Source: Streptomyces thinghirensis (lineage in GTDB: Bacteria > Actinomycetota > Actinomycetia > Streptomycetales > Streptomycetaceae). Taken from it: a stretch of 64,000 nt of DNA. Under the pieces are notes generated by a model. The model was not told where the DNA came from, searched no databases, and saw nothing but the letters and a program-made list of their open reading frames with translations. The stretch is from NCBI GenBank assembly GCA_021502835.1, contig JAKFGP010000022.1:1-64000 (forward strand). Direction: 5' to 3'. The position numbers were made by a program, and so were the translations under genes. Positions 12,548-22,494 of this stretch are shown here, in pieces (position 1 is the stretch's first letter; every line of letters begins with the position of its first letter).

Positions 12548-13995
12548 ATGGCTTACGACGATCTTCGCTCGCTGCTCAGGGCGCTGGAGCGCGAGGGCGA
12601 CCTCAAGCGCATCCAAGGCCGAGGTGGACCCGCACCTGGAGGTCGGGGAGATCGTCGACCGGGTGAACAAGGCCGGCGGCCCCGCCCTCCTCTTCGAGAA
12701 CGTGAAGGGCTCCGACATGCCCCTCGCGATGAACGTCGCGGCACCGACCGGCGCCTGCTCAAGGCCCTCGGCCTGGAAGTCGTACTCCGACATCTCGGAC
12801 AAGATCGGCGGCCTGCTCCGCCCCGAGCTGCCCCAGGGCTTCGTCGGCGTGCGCGAGGCCTTCGGGAAGCTCGGCGCGATGACGCACGTACCGCCTAAGA
12901 AGGTGAAGCCGGGCAGCGCGCCCGCAGGAGGTCGTCCTCACCGGCGACGACCGTGACCTCGACTGCCTCCCCGCCCTCTTCACGTGGCCGGACGACGGCG
13001 GCCTGTTCTTCAACCTGGCCTCACCGACACCAAGTGACCCGGAGACGGGCATCCGCAACCTGGGCCTCTACCGCCTCCAGCGCCACGACAAGCGCACCAC
13101 GGCATGCACTGGCAGATCCACAAGGACAGCCGGAACCACTACCAGGTGGCCGCCCGGCGCGGCGAGCGCCTGCCGGTCGCCATCGCCTTCGGCTGCCCGC
13201 CCGCCGTGACGTACGCCTCCACCGCGCCGCTGCTCCGGCGATATCGACGAGTACCTCTCGCCGGGTCCCTCCCAGGCAAAGCGGATCGAGATATCGATTG
13301 CAAGACGGTCCCGCTCCAGGTCCCGGCGCAGGCGGAGGTCGTCATCGAGGGCTGGCTGGAGCCCGGCAGATGTTCCCCGAGGGCCCTCTCGGCGACCACA
13401 CTGGCTTCTACCCCGCAGACGCCCTTCCCCGCCCTGAAGATCGACTGCGTGACGATGCGGAAGCGCCCGCTGCTCCAGTCGATCGTGGTCGGCCGTCCGC
13501 CGACGGAGGACGGCCCGCTGGGGAAAGCCACCGAGCGCTTCTTCCTGCCGCTGTTGAAGATCATCGTCCCGGACATCGTGGACTACCACCTCCCCGAGGC
13601 CGGCGCTTCCACAACTGCGCGATCGTCTCGATCGACAAGAAGTTCCCAAGCACGCCCAGAAGGTCGCGCACGCCATCTGGGGCTCCACACGATGTCCCTC
13701 ACCAAGCTGATCGTGGTCGTCGACCCGATTGCGACGTCCACGACCTGCACGAGGTCGCCTGGCGCGCGCTCGGCAACACCGACTACGGCCGTGACCTCAC
13801 TGTCGTCGAAGGCCCGGTCGACCTACCCGACCGTGCCTCCTACCAGCAGTTCTGGGCGGCAGGGCGGGCATCGACGCCACGAAGAAGCTGCCCGAGGAGG
13901 GGTACACGCGGGACGGGGCTGGCCGGACATGGTGCTGTCCGACCCGGAGACGGCGGCAGAAGGTCGACCGCCGCTGGAAGGAGTACGGACTGTGA
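12548..13995 (+). CDS. mqnL: UbiD-like decarboxylase of menaquinone biosynthesis
   Basis: This is a prenylated-FMN-dependent decarboxylase of about 485 residues, thought to act late in the futalosine route to menaquinone. The ATG at 12548 starts [19 protein letters not shown]. Other blocks are [81 protein letters not shown] and [20 protein letters not shown]. The frame is broken many times. The stop codon overlaps the GTG of the next gene (GTGA), so translation is coupled. The symbol follows the naming proposed for the S. coelicolor orthologue and rests on gene order. Confidence 0.88.
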
Positions 13996-14906
13996 CGTCG
14001 GCTTCCGCCGCGCTGCCGCAGCAGCCGGGGCGCACCAAGGCGTTCCTGCGCCTGGTGATGATCGAGCACTCGGTCTTCGCGCTGCTCTTCGCCTACCATC
14101 GCCGCCCTGACCGCGATGCACAGTGGGACGAGAACATCCACTGGGGCCGGCTGCTCCTGGTCACCGTCGCGATGGTCGGCCTGCGCACCTCCGCGATGGC
14201 CGTCAACCGGATCATCGACCGGGAGATCGACGCCTGCAACCTGCGCACCGCCCACCGCGAACTGGTCACCGGCGCCATGTCGGTCAAGCACGCCTGGACC
14301 GGCGCGCTGATCGCCCTCGTCGTCTTCCTCGGCGCCGCCGCCTGCTCAACCCGCTCTGCCTGGCCCTCGCCCCCCATCGCGGTGATCCCGATGGTGGTCT
14401 ACCCGTACGGCAAGCGGTTCACGAACTTTCCGCAGGCCATCCTCGGCCTCGCCCAGGCGATGGGCCGATCGGCGGGTGGCTGGCGATCACCGGCGAGTGG
14501 TCCTGGAGGCCGTGATCCTCGGCCTCGCGGTCGGCATCTGGATCGGCGGCTTCGACCTGATCTACGCCTGCCAGGACGTCGAGACCGACCGGCAGGTCGG
14601 CGTGAGTCGGTCCCGGCCCGCTTCGGCGTCCCGGCCGCGATCTGGGGCGCCCGCGCCTGCCCACACCGTCACCACGGCCCTTTCGTCTGGTACGCCGTCG
14701 CCACCGACGCCGGTGTCCTCTTCTGGCTGGGCCTCGCTGATCGTCGCGCGGGCGCGTTCGGCTACGAGCACACCATCGTGCGCCCGACCGACCTGACCCG
14801 CCTGAACAGGGCGTTCTTCTCGGTCAACGGCTTCATCGGCATCGCCCTGTTCGTGTGCGCGCTGCTGGACCTGCTGGTGCGGGGCCTCACTGTCCGAAAA
14901 CCCTGA
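13992..14906 (+). CDS. mqnP: UbiA-like menaquinone prenyltransferase
   Basis: This is a membrane prenyltransferase of about 300 residues. It starts at GTG 13992, overlapping the UbiD stop. Two Asp-rich motifs are visible: NRIIDREIDACN (N-x3-D-x3-D) and YACQDVETDR, which bind the Mg-diphosphate of the polyprenyl donor. Multiple helices such as LIALVVFLGAAA and VILGLAVGIWIGGFDLI surround them. The protein ends with FFSVNGFIGIALFVCALLDL before TGA at 14906. It likely prenylates the 1,4-dihydroxy-6-naphthoate intermediate. Several shifts occur, notably near 14095, 14340 and 14600. Confidence 0.88.
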   Translation: MTSASAALPQQPGRTKAFLRLVMIEHSVFALLFAYHRRPDRDAQWDENIHWGRLLLVTVAMVGLRTSAMAVNRIIDREIDACNLRTAHRELVTGAMSVKHAWTGALIALVVFLGAAACSTRSAWPSPPIAVIPMVVYPYGKRFTNFPQAILGLAQAMGRSAGGWRSPASGPGGRDPRPRGRHLDRRLRPDLRLPGRRDRPAGRRESVPARFGVPAAIWGARACPHRHHGPFVWYAVATDAGVLFWLGLADRRAGAFGYEHTIVRPTDLTRLNRAFFSVNGFIGIALFVCALLDLLVRGLTVRKP

Positions 14907-14928
14907 GCCTGCGACTAGGCTCGGCATC

Positions 14929-15607
14929 ATGAAGCCAGGACAGACGCAGCGCGCGCCTGGATCGTGGGGGTGTCGGGGGCCTCCGGTACGCCGTACGCGG
15001 CGGCGGTACTGCGGGCGTTGCTCGCCGCGGGCGAGAGCGTCGACCTGGTGGTCAGCCGGGCCTCGCGGCTCACCCTGCTCGACGAGACCGGCATCTCCTT
15101 CCGGGACGCCCACTGGCGGACCGACCTGCACACATGGCTGTCCCGGGGCGCCGACGGCAAGCCCGGCACCTTCGACGTCGACCTGGCAGGCGACCGGGTG
15201 CGGCACTGGAGCGCGGGGGACCTCGCGGCCGGGCCGTCCTCGGGGTCGTATCCGGCCAAGGGCATGCTGATCGTGCCCGCGTCGACGGCCTCGGTCGCGG
15301 GCGTCGCGCTCGGGCTGTCGAAGGACCTGCTGCAGCGGTCGGCGAGCGTGACCCTGAAGGAGGGGCGCAAGCTGGTCGTGGCCGTGCGGGAGACCCCGCT
15401 GGACGGCCGGACGCTGCGGCACCTGTGACACTGGACGACGCGGGCGCGACCGTGGTGCCCGCATCGCCGGCCTTCTACGCGGGGGCGACGCACATCCAGG
15501 ACCTGGTGGACTTCGTCGCCGGACGCGTCCTCGACGCGGCGGGTGTCGAGCACGACCTCTACCGCCGCTGGCGCGGCGACCTCGGCGGGGCCCGCCCCAC
15601 CACCTGA
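14929..15607 (+). CDS. mqnM: UbiX-like flavin prenyltransferase
   Basis: This enzyme makes prenyl-FMN for the UbiD-like decarboxylase encoded two genes upstream. The ATG at 14929 is followed, after one shift, by VGVSGASGTPYAAAVLRALL, the FMN-binding Rossmann start of UbiX. Further blocks are YPAKGMLIVPASTASVAGVA, LSKDLLQRSASVTLKEGRKL, VVAVRETPLDGRTLRHL and PASPAFYAGATHIQDLVDF, which form the rest of the flavin pocket. The length of about 225 residues is normal. Two or three shifts occur. It is part of the menaquinone operon. Confidence 0.9.
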
Positions 15608-15672
15608 GTACCACCTCCCCACACGTTTGTTACCCACATCTTCAGAACTCTTCAGTGGAAGGCTTCGATCGC

Positions 15673-16131
15673 ATGGACGCGGTGGACAGGCAGCTCATCC
15701 AGGCTCTCAGGGAGAACGGCCGGGCCTCCTACGCCGAGCTGGGGCGCCTCGTCGGACTGTCGGGACCCAGCGTCACCGACCGCATCAACCGGCTGGAGGC
15801 GGCCGGTGTCATCACCGGCTACCGGGCCACCGTGGACGCCGCCTCGCTCGGCCTCGGCGTCACCCCCCTGATCGGCGTCTCGCTCTCCGACGCCGCCGAC
15901 CACGAGGACGTGGCGCAGCGCCTGCGGGACCTGCGGGAGATCGAGGACTGCTGGTTCATCGCCGGCGACGACTCCTACATGCTCAAGGTGCGCGCGGCCG
16001 ACGTGGACGGCCTGGAGAGCATCATCCGCCGGCTGTCGGGCACGAAGGGCGTCTCCAGGACCCGTACCACCATCGTGCTCTCCACCAAGTGGGAGAACCG
16101 GGTGGGCGAGCTGCCGGAAGAGGTTCAGTAG
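15673..16131 (+). CDS. Lrp/AsnC-family regulator
   Basis: This is one of the few genes in the first half of the window with an unbroken frame. The protein has 152 residues. It begins MDAVDRQLIQALRENGRASY with a helix-turn-helix (ELGRLVGLSGPSVTDRINRL), followed by a RAM ligand/oligomerisation domain containing CWFIAGDDSYMLKVRAADVD. I chose the ATG at 15673 because the upstream GTG at 15655 would add six residues not usual for the family. It sits between the UbiX gene and mqnE, so it may regulate the menaquinone operon or itself. Confidence 0.88.
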   Translation: MDAVDRQLIQALRENGRASYAELGRLVGLSGPSVTDRINRLEAAGVITGYRATVDAASLGLGVTPLIGVSLSDAADHEDVAQRLRDLREIEDCWFIAGDDSYMLKVRAADVDGLESIIRRLSGTKGVSRTRTTIVLSTKWENRVGELPEEVQ

Positions 16132-16175
16132 CAGAGGCGTACGGTTTACGAGTCAGTCTCAGAAAGAGGTATCGC

Positions 16176-17340
16176 ATGGACGCCGGGCTCAAGCGGGAGC
16201 TGGAGCAGAAGGTCCGCTCCGGGGAGCGGCTGACCCGCGAGGACGGCATCGCGCTGTACGAGTCGGACGACCTGGCCTGGCTCGGCGGCCTCGCGCACGA
16301 GGTGCGGACGCGGAAGAACGGCGACGTCGTCCACTTCAACGTCAACCGCCACCTCAACATGACCAACGTGTGCACCGCCTCCTGCGCGTACTGCTCCTTC
16401 CAGCGCAAGCCGGGGAGAAGGACGCGTACACGATGCGCATCGAGGAGGCGGTGAAGCTCGCCAAGTCGATGGAGGGCGAGAACCTCACCGAGCTGCACAT
16501 CGTCAACGGCCTGCACCCCGAACCTGCCGTGGCGCTACTACCCGCGCTCGCTGCGGGAGCTGAAGGCCGCGCTGCCCGACGTCTCGCTCAAGGCCTTCAC
16601 GGCCACCGAGATCCACCACTTCGAGACCATCTCCGGGATGTCCGCCTCCGAGATCCTCGACGAGCTGATCGACGCCGGCCTGGAGTCCCTGACCGGCGGC
16701 GGCGCCGAGATCTTCGACTGGGATGCGTGCGGCAGCACATCGTCGACCACCGCACGCACTGGGAGGACTGGTCGCGCATCCACCGCCTGGCGCACGAGAA
16801 GGGTCTGAAGACCCCGTGCACCATGCTCTACGGCCACATCGAGGAGCCGCGCCACCGCGTGGACCACGTGCTGCGCCTGCGCGAGCTCCAGGACGAGACG
16901 GGCGGCTTCCAGGTCTTCATCCCGCTGCGCTACCAGCACGACTTCGTGGACATGCAGGACGGCAAGGTCCGCAACCGGCTCCAGGCCCGCACCCAGATGG
17001 CGACCGGCGCGGAGGCCCTCAAGACCTTCGCGGTCTCCCCGGCTGCTCTTCGACAACGTCCCGCACGTCAAGGTCTTCTGGGTCATGCACGGCGTCCAGA
17101 CGGCCCAGCTGGCCCTCCAGCACGGCGCGGACGACATGGACGGCTCGGTCGTCGAGTACAAGATCACGCACGACGCGGACGACTTCGGCACGCCGAACAA
17201 GCTGACCCGCGAGGACCTGCTCGACCTGATCCGCGACGCCGGTTCCGGCCGGTCGAGCGCAACACGCGGTACGAGATCATCCGGGAGTTCGAGGGCCCGA
17301 CGCGCGGCGTCGGGAGTCGCCGCAGCCGATGCGGGTCTGA
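16176..17340 (+). CDS. mqnE: Aminodeoxyfutalosine synthase MqnE
   Basis: This radical SAM enzyme condenses the MqnA product with SAM-derived adenosyl in the second step of the futalosine pathway. The start is ATG 16176, with ribosome site GAAAGAGG. The radical SAM cluster motif CTASCAYC (CX3CX2C) follows VHFNVNRHLNMTNV. Further blocks are LTELHIVNGLHP, EIHHFETISGMSASEILDEL, GLESLTGGGAEIFDW, HWEDWSRIHRLAHEKGLKTP, GGFQVFIPLRYQHDFVDMQ and VFWVMHGVQTAQLALQHGAD. The correct frame ends SPQPMRV at 17340. Shifts occur near 16410, 16520, 16720, 17040 and 17250. Confidence 0.93.
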
Positions 17341-17358
17341 ATCCCTGCGGTTGTATTC

Positions 17359-17500
17359 CGGCTGCGGGCCGGTGGGGCTGGTCGCGCAGTTCCCCGCGCC
17401 CCTCACGGCACGCACTCACGCCTGCCGAGCAGGTGCCGAGGACTGTGCCGACTCAGGGGCGCGGGGAACTGTGCGGCCAGCCACACACAACCCGCAGCCG
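17359..17500. repeat. Long nested inverted repeat after mqnE
   Basis: Two nested arm pairs are visible. The outer pair, CGGCTGCGGG at 17359-17368 and CCCGCAGCCG at 17491-17500, is perfect. The inner pair, from GTGGGGCTGGTCGCGCAG at 17372 to the end of the CCCCGCGCCCCT block at 17403, pairs with 17455-17486 with few mismatches. The inner core (GCGCAGTTCCCCGCGCCCCT and its complement) is a repeat I recognise from many Streptomyces intergenic regions. It probably folds as a long hairpin after the mqnE stop and could act as a terminator or RNA-stability element. Confidence 0.75.
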
Positions 17501-17538
17501 ACAGGGGTCCGGGCCCCCATGGCGGGTAGTCGGACTAC

Positions 17539-18186
17539 ATGACCGGCAGCGTGACTCCAGAGGACGCCTACACGGCAGAGCCCTTCGTGCCGACCCGCGG
17601 CGGTCTCCCCGCCCTGCGCAAGGCCGCAGCCGGAGTGCAGGGGCGCCCCTGCACCGGGACGCCACGCAGACAGTCTTCGGCGCCGGCAAGGCGACCGCCC
17701 GCGTGATGCTGATCGGCGAGCAGCCCGGCGATCAGGAGGACCGGCAGGGCAAGCCCTTCGTCGGCCCCGCCGGGGTCCTGCTCGACCGGGCGCTGGCGGA
17801 CGCCGGCATCGACCCGGCGGACGCCTACGTCACCAACGCCGTCAAGCACTTCAAGTTCATGCGGGCAGAGCCCCGCAAGCGCCGTATCCACAAGGCGCCC
17901 ACCCTGCGCGAGATGACCGCCTGCGGCCCTGGCTGGCCGCCGAGCTGGCCCGCGTGGAACCGGAACTGATCGTGGTGCTCGGCGCCACGGCCGGCAAGGC
18001 GCTGCTCGGCTCCTCCTTCCGGGTCACGCAGGTGCGTGGCACGGTGCTGGAGGAGGAGATCCACGGACGCCCGGAGCGGCTGGTGCCGACCGTGCATCCG
18101 TCGGCGGTGCTGCGGGCCGAGGACCGGGACGGGGCGTACCGGGTCTGGTCTCGGATCTGAAGGTGGCCGCACAGGAACTCGCGTAA
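17539..18186 (+). CDS. udgX: UdgX-type uracil-DNA glycosylase
   Basis: This is a protein of about 215 residues from the family 4-like branch of uracil-DNA glycosylases. The active-site motif GEQPGDQEDRQGKPFVGPAG is seen near residue 60, followed by AYVTNAVKHFKF. Next comes the loop KRRIHK, whose His is known in mycobacterial UdgX to form a covalent link with uracil-containing DNA. The second motif region is VPTVHPSAVLRA. Two Cys expected for an Fe-S cluster fall near a shifted segment and at TACGP. The ATG at 17539 is the only sensible start. Frame breaks occur near 17640, 17925 and 18145. The corrected end is KVAAQELA at 18186. Confidence 0.88.
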
Positions 18187-18202
18187 TGGTTACCATGGCC
18201 AC

Positions 18203-18728
18203 GTGTCCCTTACCTTCACCTTCGATCCGCCCGCCACCCCCGACCTCCGCGACGGCGTACTCGACCTGTGGACCGACGTCTCCAACGCGGGCGGCTCCGT
18301 GGGCTTCGTACCGCCGGTGACGCGGGAGGACATCCGCCCCGAACTGGTCAGACACATGGTGGGCATGGCCGAGGGCCGCACCCGCCTGCTCGTCGGCCAC
18401 GACGAGACGGGGCAAGTGGCCGCCACCGCGTTCCTCGCCCTCAACACGCACCGGCTGATGACCCACTGGCTGTGGTTCTACACGGTGATGGTCCACCCGC
18501 GTCACCAGGGCCGGGGATACGGCCGGGACCTGATGGCCGCCGCCGCGTACGCGGCCCGCACCGTCCCGGGCATCGAGGCGATCCGGCTCACCTGCCGGGG
18601 GCGGCCTCGGCCTGGAGCGGTTCTACGAGTCCTGCGGCTACAAGGAGGTCGGCCGGGTGCCCGGCGCGATCCGCGTGGCGCCGGGCGACGACCGGGACGA
18701 CGTCTTCATGCTGCTGCCGCTGACCTGA
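18203..18728 (+). CDS. GNAT-family N-acetyltransferase
   Basis: This protein of about 174 residues starts with GTG 18203. The acetyl-CoA pyrophosphate-binding motif appears as VMVHPRHQGRGYGRDLMAAA (R/Q-x-x-G-x-G/A). The C-terminal part after one shift at about 18600 reads GLERFYESCGYKEVGRVPGA, the usual end of the fold. The TGA at 18726 then closes the gene. The substrate is unknown. It lies 16 nt after the udgX stop and is probably co-transcribed with it. Confidence 0.85.
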
Positions 18729-18828
18729 GCGCGTTCCCGTCGCGGACCGACCCCCGTGAAAGATCGGCGACCCGGCATGTTTCACTGGACAGTGCCTCTT
18801 TGTGCCAGAAACGGAAGAGTGGATTGAG

Positions 18829-19128
18829 ATGCTCCGCTACACGCTGATGCGCCTCGGGATCTTCGTGGGCTGCCTCGTCGCGGTCTGGGGGGCTCGTCTA
18901 CGTCGGCGTGTTCCCGCGCGGCCTCGGTGACTCCAACGGCATGTGGATCATCCTGCTCTCCTGCTGATCTCGGCCCCCATCAGCTACGTCGCGCTGCGCA
19001 AGGAGCGGGACCGGGCCTCGGTCCAGGTCGTGAGCCGCGTGGACCGCATGAAGGCCAACCTCGAGGCCAGCCGCGGCCAGGAGGACACCGCCGACGACTC
19101 CGCACGGGCGCAGGGTCAGGCCTCGTAA
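18829..19128 (+). CDS. DUF4229 membrane protein
   Basis: This protein of about 99 residues begins MLRYTLMRLGIFVGCLVAVW at the ATG at 18829 and has a second helix near WIILLSLLISAPISYVALRK. The C-terminal tail is charged (RDRASVQVVSRVDRMKANLE). The pattern of two N-terminal helices plus an acidic, coiled tail fits DUF4229, a small actinobacterial family of unknown function. Two shifts near 18890 and 18960 are needed to join the helices. It is followed by a clear terminator. Confidence 0.8.
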
Positions 19129-19148
19129 CGTCCGTCACGTCACACGCA

Positions 19149-19183
19149 AGCCCCGGTTTCCGAATTCGCAGGAAACCGGGGCT
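19149..19183 (+). terminator. Rho-independent-like terminator after DUF4229
   Basis: AGCCCCGGTTTC at 19149-19160 pairs perfectly with GAAACCGGGGCT at 19172-19183 across an 11 nt loop, and a short T-containing stretch (GCGTTTTACG) follows. It lies 21 nt after the DUF4229 stop and ahead of the symporter promoter region. Confidence 0.85.
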
Positions 19184-19441
19184 ATCTGCGTTTTACGGGC
19201 AATAGACCTCTCCTGCCTCTCAAAGAGAGGCTTTGGGGGTCTCAAAGCACAGGTGTTAAAGTCGTGTGCATGAAGCACGCAGCCGCGCCCCACACCGCCG
19301 AGCCTCGCGCTCGTGGCGCGCCTGCACGTGGACCTCTGTCGGTGCGCGTCCGCGAACTGTCGCCCCTGACGTTCCCCCTCATCCGTCGTTCTCCACGTCA
19401 GCCCTGCGCGTCCGTCCCCGCGTCCCGTCCCCCTACGGAGC
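19184..19441 (+). promoter_or_regulatory. Symporter leader/promoter region
   Basis: No convincing gene is seen in this gap. It holds a short palindrome, CCTCTC-aaa-GAGAGG at 19216-19230, followed by a second CTTTG/CAAAG pair within 20 nt. These are candidate operator half-sites just upstream of an AT-richer patch (AGGTGTTAAAGTC). Small open frames that start at 19264-19270 have atypical, Pro/Arg-rich composition and are probably not translated. Confidence 0.4.
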
Positions 19442-20747
19442 ATGTCCGTGTCTTCAGTCACGAGCGTCAAGAAGTACCTCAAGGTGCCCTTCTGGGCCCA
19501 GATACTCGCCGGTCTCGTCCTCGGTGTGCTGCTGGGCTGGTTGGCCCGCAGCCAGGACATATCCTGGCTGGTCACCACCCTGGAGAAGGTCGGTGACACC
19601 TTCATCGGCCTGCTGAAGCTGGCCGTCGCACCGCTCGTCTTCTTCGCGATCCTGGTGTCGATCACCAACCTGCGGAAGGTCAACAACGCGGCCCGCCTGG
19701 CGTCCCGCACCCTCTCTGGTTCATGATCACGTCGCTGATCGCGGTGGCCATCGGCCTCACCATCGGCCTGCTCACCAACCCCGGCGCCGGCACCGGCCTC
19801 ACCCCGGCCGACGGCGCGAAGCCCGAGAACACCGGGTCCTGGATCGACTCCTGACCGGCATCGTGCCGACCGATGTCATCACGCCGTTCACCGAACTGAA
19901 CGTCCTCCAGATCGTCTTCATGGCCGCCGTCGCCGGCATCGCCGCCCTCCAGCTCGGCGAGAAGGCCCAGCCGATCCTGAACCTGAGCGAGTCCGTCCTC
20001 GCCCTCCTCCAGAAGGCCCTGTGGTGGGTCATCCGCCTCGCCCCGCTCGGCACCGTCGGCCTCATCGGCAACGCCATCGCCACCTACGGCTGGGACCTCA
20101 TCGGCAAGTACGCCACCTTCACCGCCGACATCTACGTCGGCTGCGCGATCGTGATGTTCGTGGTCTACCCGCTGCTGCTCGCCACCGTCGCCAAGGCCAG
20201 CCCCCTGCAGTTCTTCAAGGGCGCCTGGCCCGCGATCCAGCTGGCCTTCGTCTCCCGCTCCTCCGTCGGCACTATGCCGCTGACCCAGAAGGTCACCGAG
20301 CGCCTCGGCGTGCCGAAGGAGTACGCGTCCTTCGCCGTGCTGCTCGGCGCGACGACCAAGATGGACGGCTGCGCCGCGATCTACCCGGCGATCGCCGCGA
20401 TCTTCGTCGCGCAGATCTTCGACATCCAGCTGGGCATCGGCGACTACCTGCTGATCGCCTTCGTCTCGGTGGTCGGCTCCGCCGCCACGGCCGGCCTCAC
20501 CGGCGCCACGGTCATGCTGACCCTGACCCTGTCCACCCTGGGCCTGCCCATGGAGGGCGTCGGCCTGCTCCTCGCGATCGACCCGATCCTGGACATGATG
20601 CGCACGGCGACGAACGTTGCTGGGCAAGTTGTAGCACCGTTGATTGTGTCGGCACGTGAAGGCATCCTCGACCGGGACAAGTTCAACAGCGTGGCCTCGG
20701 CGCCCGTTGACGTCGACGAGCAGAAGCCGGTGGCTGTCGCCGCCTGA
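19442..20747 (+). CDS. dctA: Dicarboxylate/amino acid:cation symporter (DAACS), 3' end replaced
   Basis: This is a sodium- or proton-coupled transporter of about 435 residues. It begins MSVSSVTSVKKYLKVPFWAQ and shows the family motifs SRSSVGTMPLT (the Ser-rich hairpin region), GATTKMDGCAA (NMDGTA-like) and DMMRTATNVAGQVVAPLIV in the last helix. Two indels occur near 19720 and 19850. From codon 'Asn-Val' at about 20612 to 20665 the codons switch to low-GC choices (GTT GCT CAA GTT GTA GCA TTG ATT) unlike the rest. A second, GC-rich copy of the same protein stretch lies at 22508, beyond an integrase gene. I conclude that the 3' end was supplied by the inserted element and that function is preserved. 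Confidence 0.9.
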
Positions 20748-20770
20748 TCGCTGACTCACAGAACAGATGA

Positions 20771-20795
20771 CGCCCCGCACACCTGGTGCGGGGCG
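20771..20795 (+). terminator. Terminator after the symporter
   Basis: CGCCCCGCAC at 20771-20780 and GTGCGGGGCG at 20786-20795 form a perfect 10 bp stem with a 5 nt loop, 24 nt after the symporter stop. It lies on the element side of the junction, so the element brought both a replacement gene end and a terminator. Confidence 0.85.
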
Positions 20796-20804
20796 TCGGT
20801 CTGC

Positions 20805-21029
20805 GTGGACGCTCGCACCGCTGGGTACGAGGCGAACTTCGGGAGACTGCGGCCCATGGCCGATGAGCCGGTACAGCCGCTTCCTGATTGGCTCTCCGAG
20901 ATCCTCTGCCGTTGGGTGCCGCCCAAGGACTTCGACCCTCGCATGACGGCTGTCATCGACAGCTACCTTGCCGACCGAGTCAAGCTGGAGACTCCGGCGA
21001 GTCCTCATACTCTGCGCCGACCGGCGTGA
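20805..21029 (+). CDS. Small hypothetical ORF inside the element
   Basis: This is a 74-codon open frame with a GTG start, encoding a soluble peptide with the segment PLPDWLSEILCRWVPPKDFD. Its composition is protein-like and it has no frame breaks, but its last 50 nt overlap the 3' end of the convergent integrase gene and I recognise no family. It could be a phage-type small protein or chance coding. Confidence 0.3.
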   Translation: MDARTAGYEANFGRLRPMADEPVQPLPDWLSEILCRWVPPKDFDPRMTAVIDSYLADRVKLETPASPHTLRRPA

Positions 21030-22430
21030 TCTTGATGGACGTAATCTCCGGCGGCTTGCGCCTGCCACGGCCGATGCTGAATACCTCGACACGGTCGATC
21101 ACGGACGCCACGATGGCGCGACGGCGTTCGAGGTTCTCGGGCGCGTCATCCTTCCAGACCGCAAGCACATCGGTTTCGACACGGGATCGACGGATGGTCG
21201 CTGTCGCCTCGCGTGTGCGCAATGTCTGAAGCTCTGCGCGCAGGTGGGTCAAGGAGTCGAAGTAGTCTTCGTCCTCCATCTGGCCCTCCTTCCAGCGGCC
21301 TCGGAGCGCTCGGATACGGCTCTCCAGCACACTGATCTGGCCCGTGAGATTCTCAGTCTGTGCCTCTTCCTTCTGCGGTATGCGGGACAAGAGCGCAGCC
21401 TCAATCACCTCATTGAGCCGCTCCTCGATCCACTCGTACTTGCGGCTCACCTTGCCGCATCCCAGGCGTCCGTTCTGACCTCGCTGGCCCGAGTGACAGA
21501 ACGTCCGTCGAAACGTTCGTCCCTGGATGGTCGCCCACTGGACGCGCATGGCGGACCCGCAATAGCCGCACCGCAGGAATCCGGAGTACACGTGCTTCCG
21601 CTTGCCCGACCCCTGCGCCGCCGGTGTGGCTCGCCCATCGAGCAGAGTCTGAACGTTCTCCCACTGCTCGCGAGTCAGCGGGGAGCCGTAGACGCTGTCC
21701 CCGATGTCCTGCCCTTTGTAGGTGACGATCCCCCCGGTCCGCTCCGACCGGTACACACGCTTCACTGACTGGATGGTCCACGCGCCACCGCGTGGCGTCG
21801 TTGAGCCCTTGAACTCCAGTACCGGACAACATCACCCGGTGTCTTCGAGTTCCGGTCCATCAGCATGCGATAGCCCTCGCGGATGAGCTCGGTCTCGCCT
21901 TCGTCCAGCTGTTGGAAGTGTGCCCCCTCCTTGAAGCCGAATTGCCGCAGCCCGCCGGCATGCGGCTTGCCCTGCTCCCTACGTTGCAAGAGGGAGTTGT
22001 TGACGCGCTCCGACATGCGCTCGGTCTCCTGCTGAGCCACCGCTCCTTTGATCGTAAGGATCATGCGGCCGTTAGCTGTCGCCGTATCCTCGCCCTCCGT
22101 CGTGGCGAACGCGAACCCGTGTGCCTTCTGCTCTTCGAGGAAGCTCGTCAGCTCGCTGATCCGGCGCGTCAGGCGGTCGATGGAGTAGACGACGATGCCG
22201 TCGATGAAGCCATCCCGTGCGTCTCTGAGCATCTCCGTGTACTGAGGGCGGCGACGCTTGCTTGTGGTCGACGCCGAGACGTCGTTCTCCGGGTAGACCT
22301 GGAGGACTCCCCACCCCGTGCGTTCGCACAGCTCCCGGCACGCCTTCTCCTGGCGCTGGATGCCGAGCTCCTGACCTTTGCGGTCCTTGTTGATTCGTAC
22401 GTAGATCCCCACACGCTTTGGCTTGGCCAT
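20980..22430 (-). CDS. int: Large serine recombinase/integrase with Asn at the catalytic Ser position
   Basis: This site-specific recombinase of about 483 residues starts at ATG 22430. The resolvase domain begins KRVGIYVRINKDRKGQELGI. The family has R-x-S here, with the Ser as nucleophile, but codon 14 is AAC (Asn). Other active-site blocks are intact: YSIDRLTRRISELTSFLEEQ and MILTIKGAVAQQETERMSER. The recombinase domain follows, with GSTTPRGGAWTIQSVKRVYR after one shift near 21800. Next comes a zinc ribbon (RCGYCGSAMRVQW with a second Cys/His set CHSGQ and GCGKVS) and a C-terminal coiled coil. Apart from Asn14 and the single shift, the protein is complete. One transition (AGC to AAC) explains the change. 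Confidence 0.9.
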
Positions 22431-22494
22431 GTCCCACCCCTGGTCACGTGTCAGATGCCTGCGCTCTCTGCAACGTACATACGCAGGGTACGGT

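Noticed and set aside
19680..21092. A 470-codon minus-strand open frame over the symporter
   Set aside because: It is a shadow of the symporter gene; the composition is Asp/Gly/Arg-rich without any family motif.
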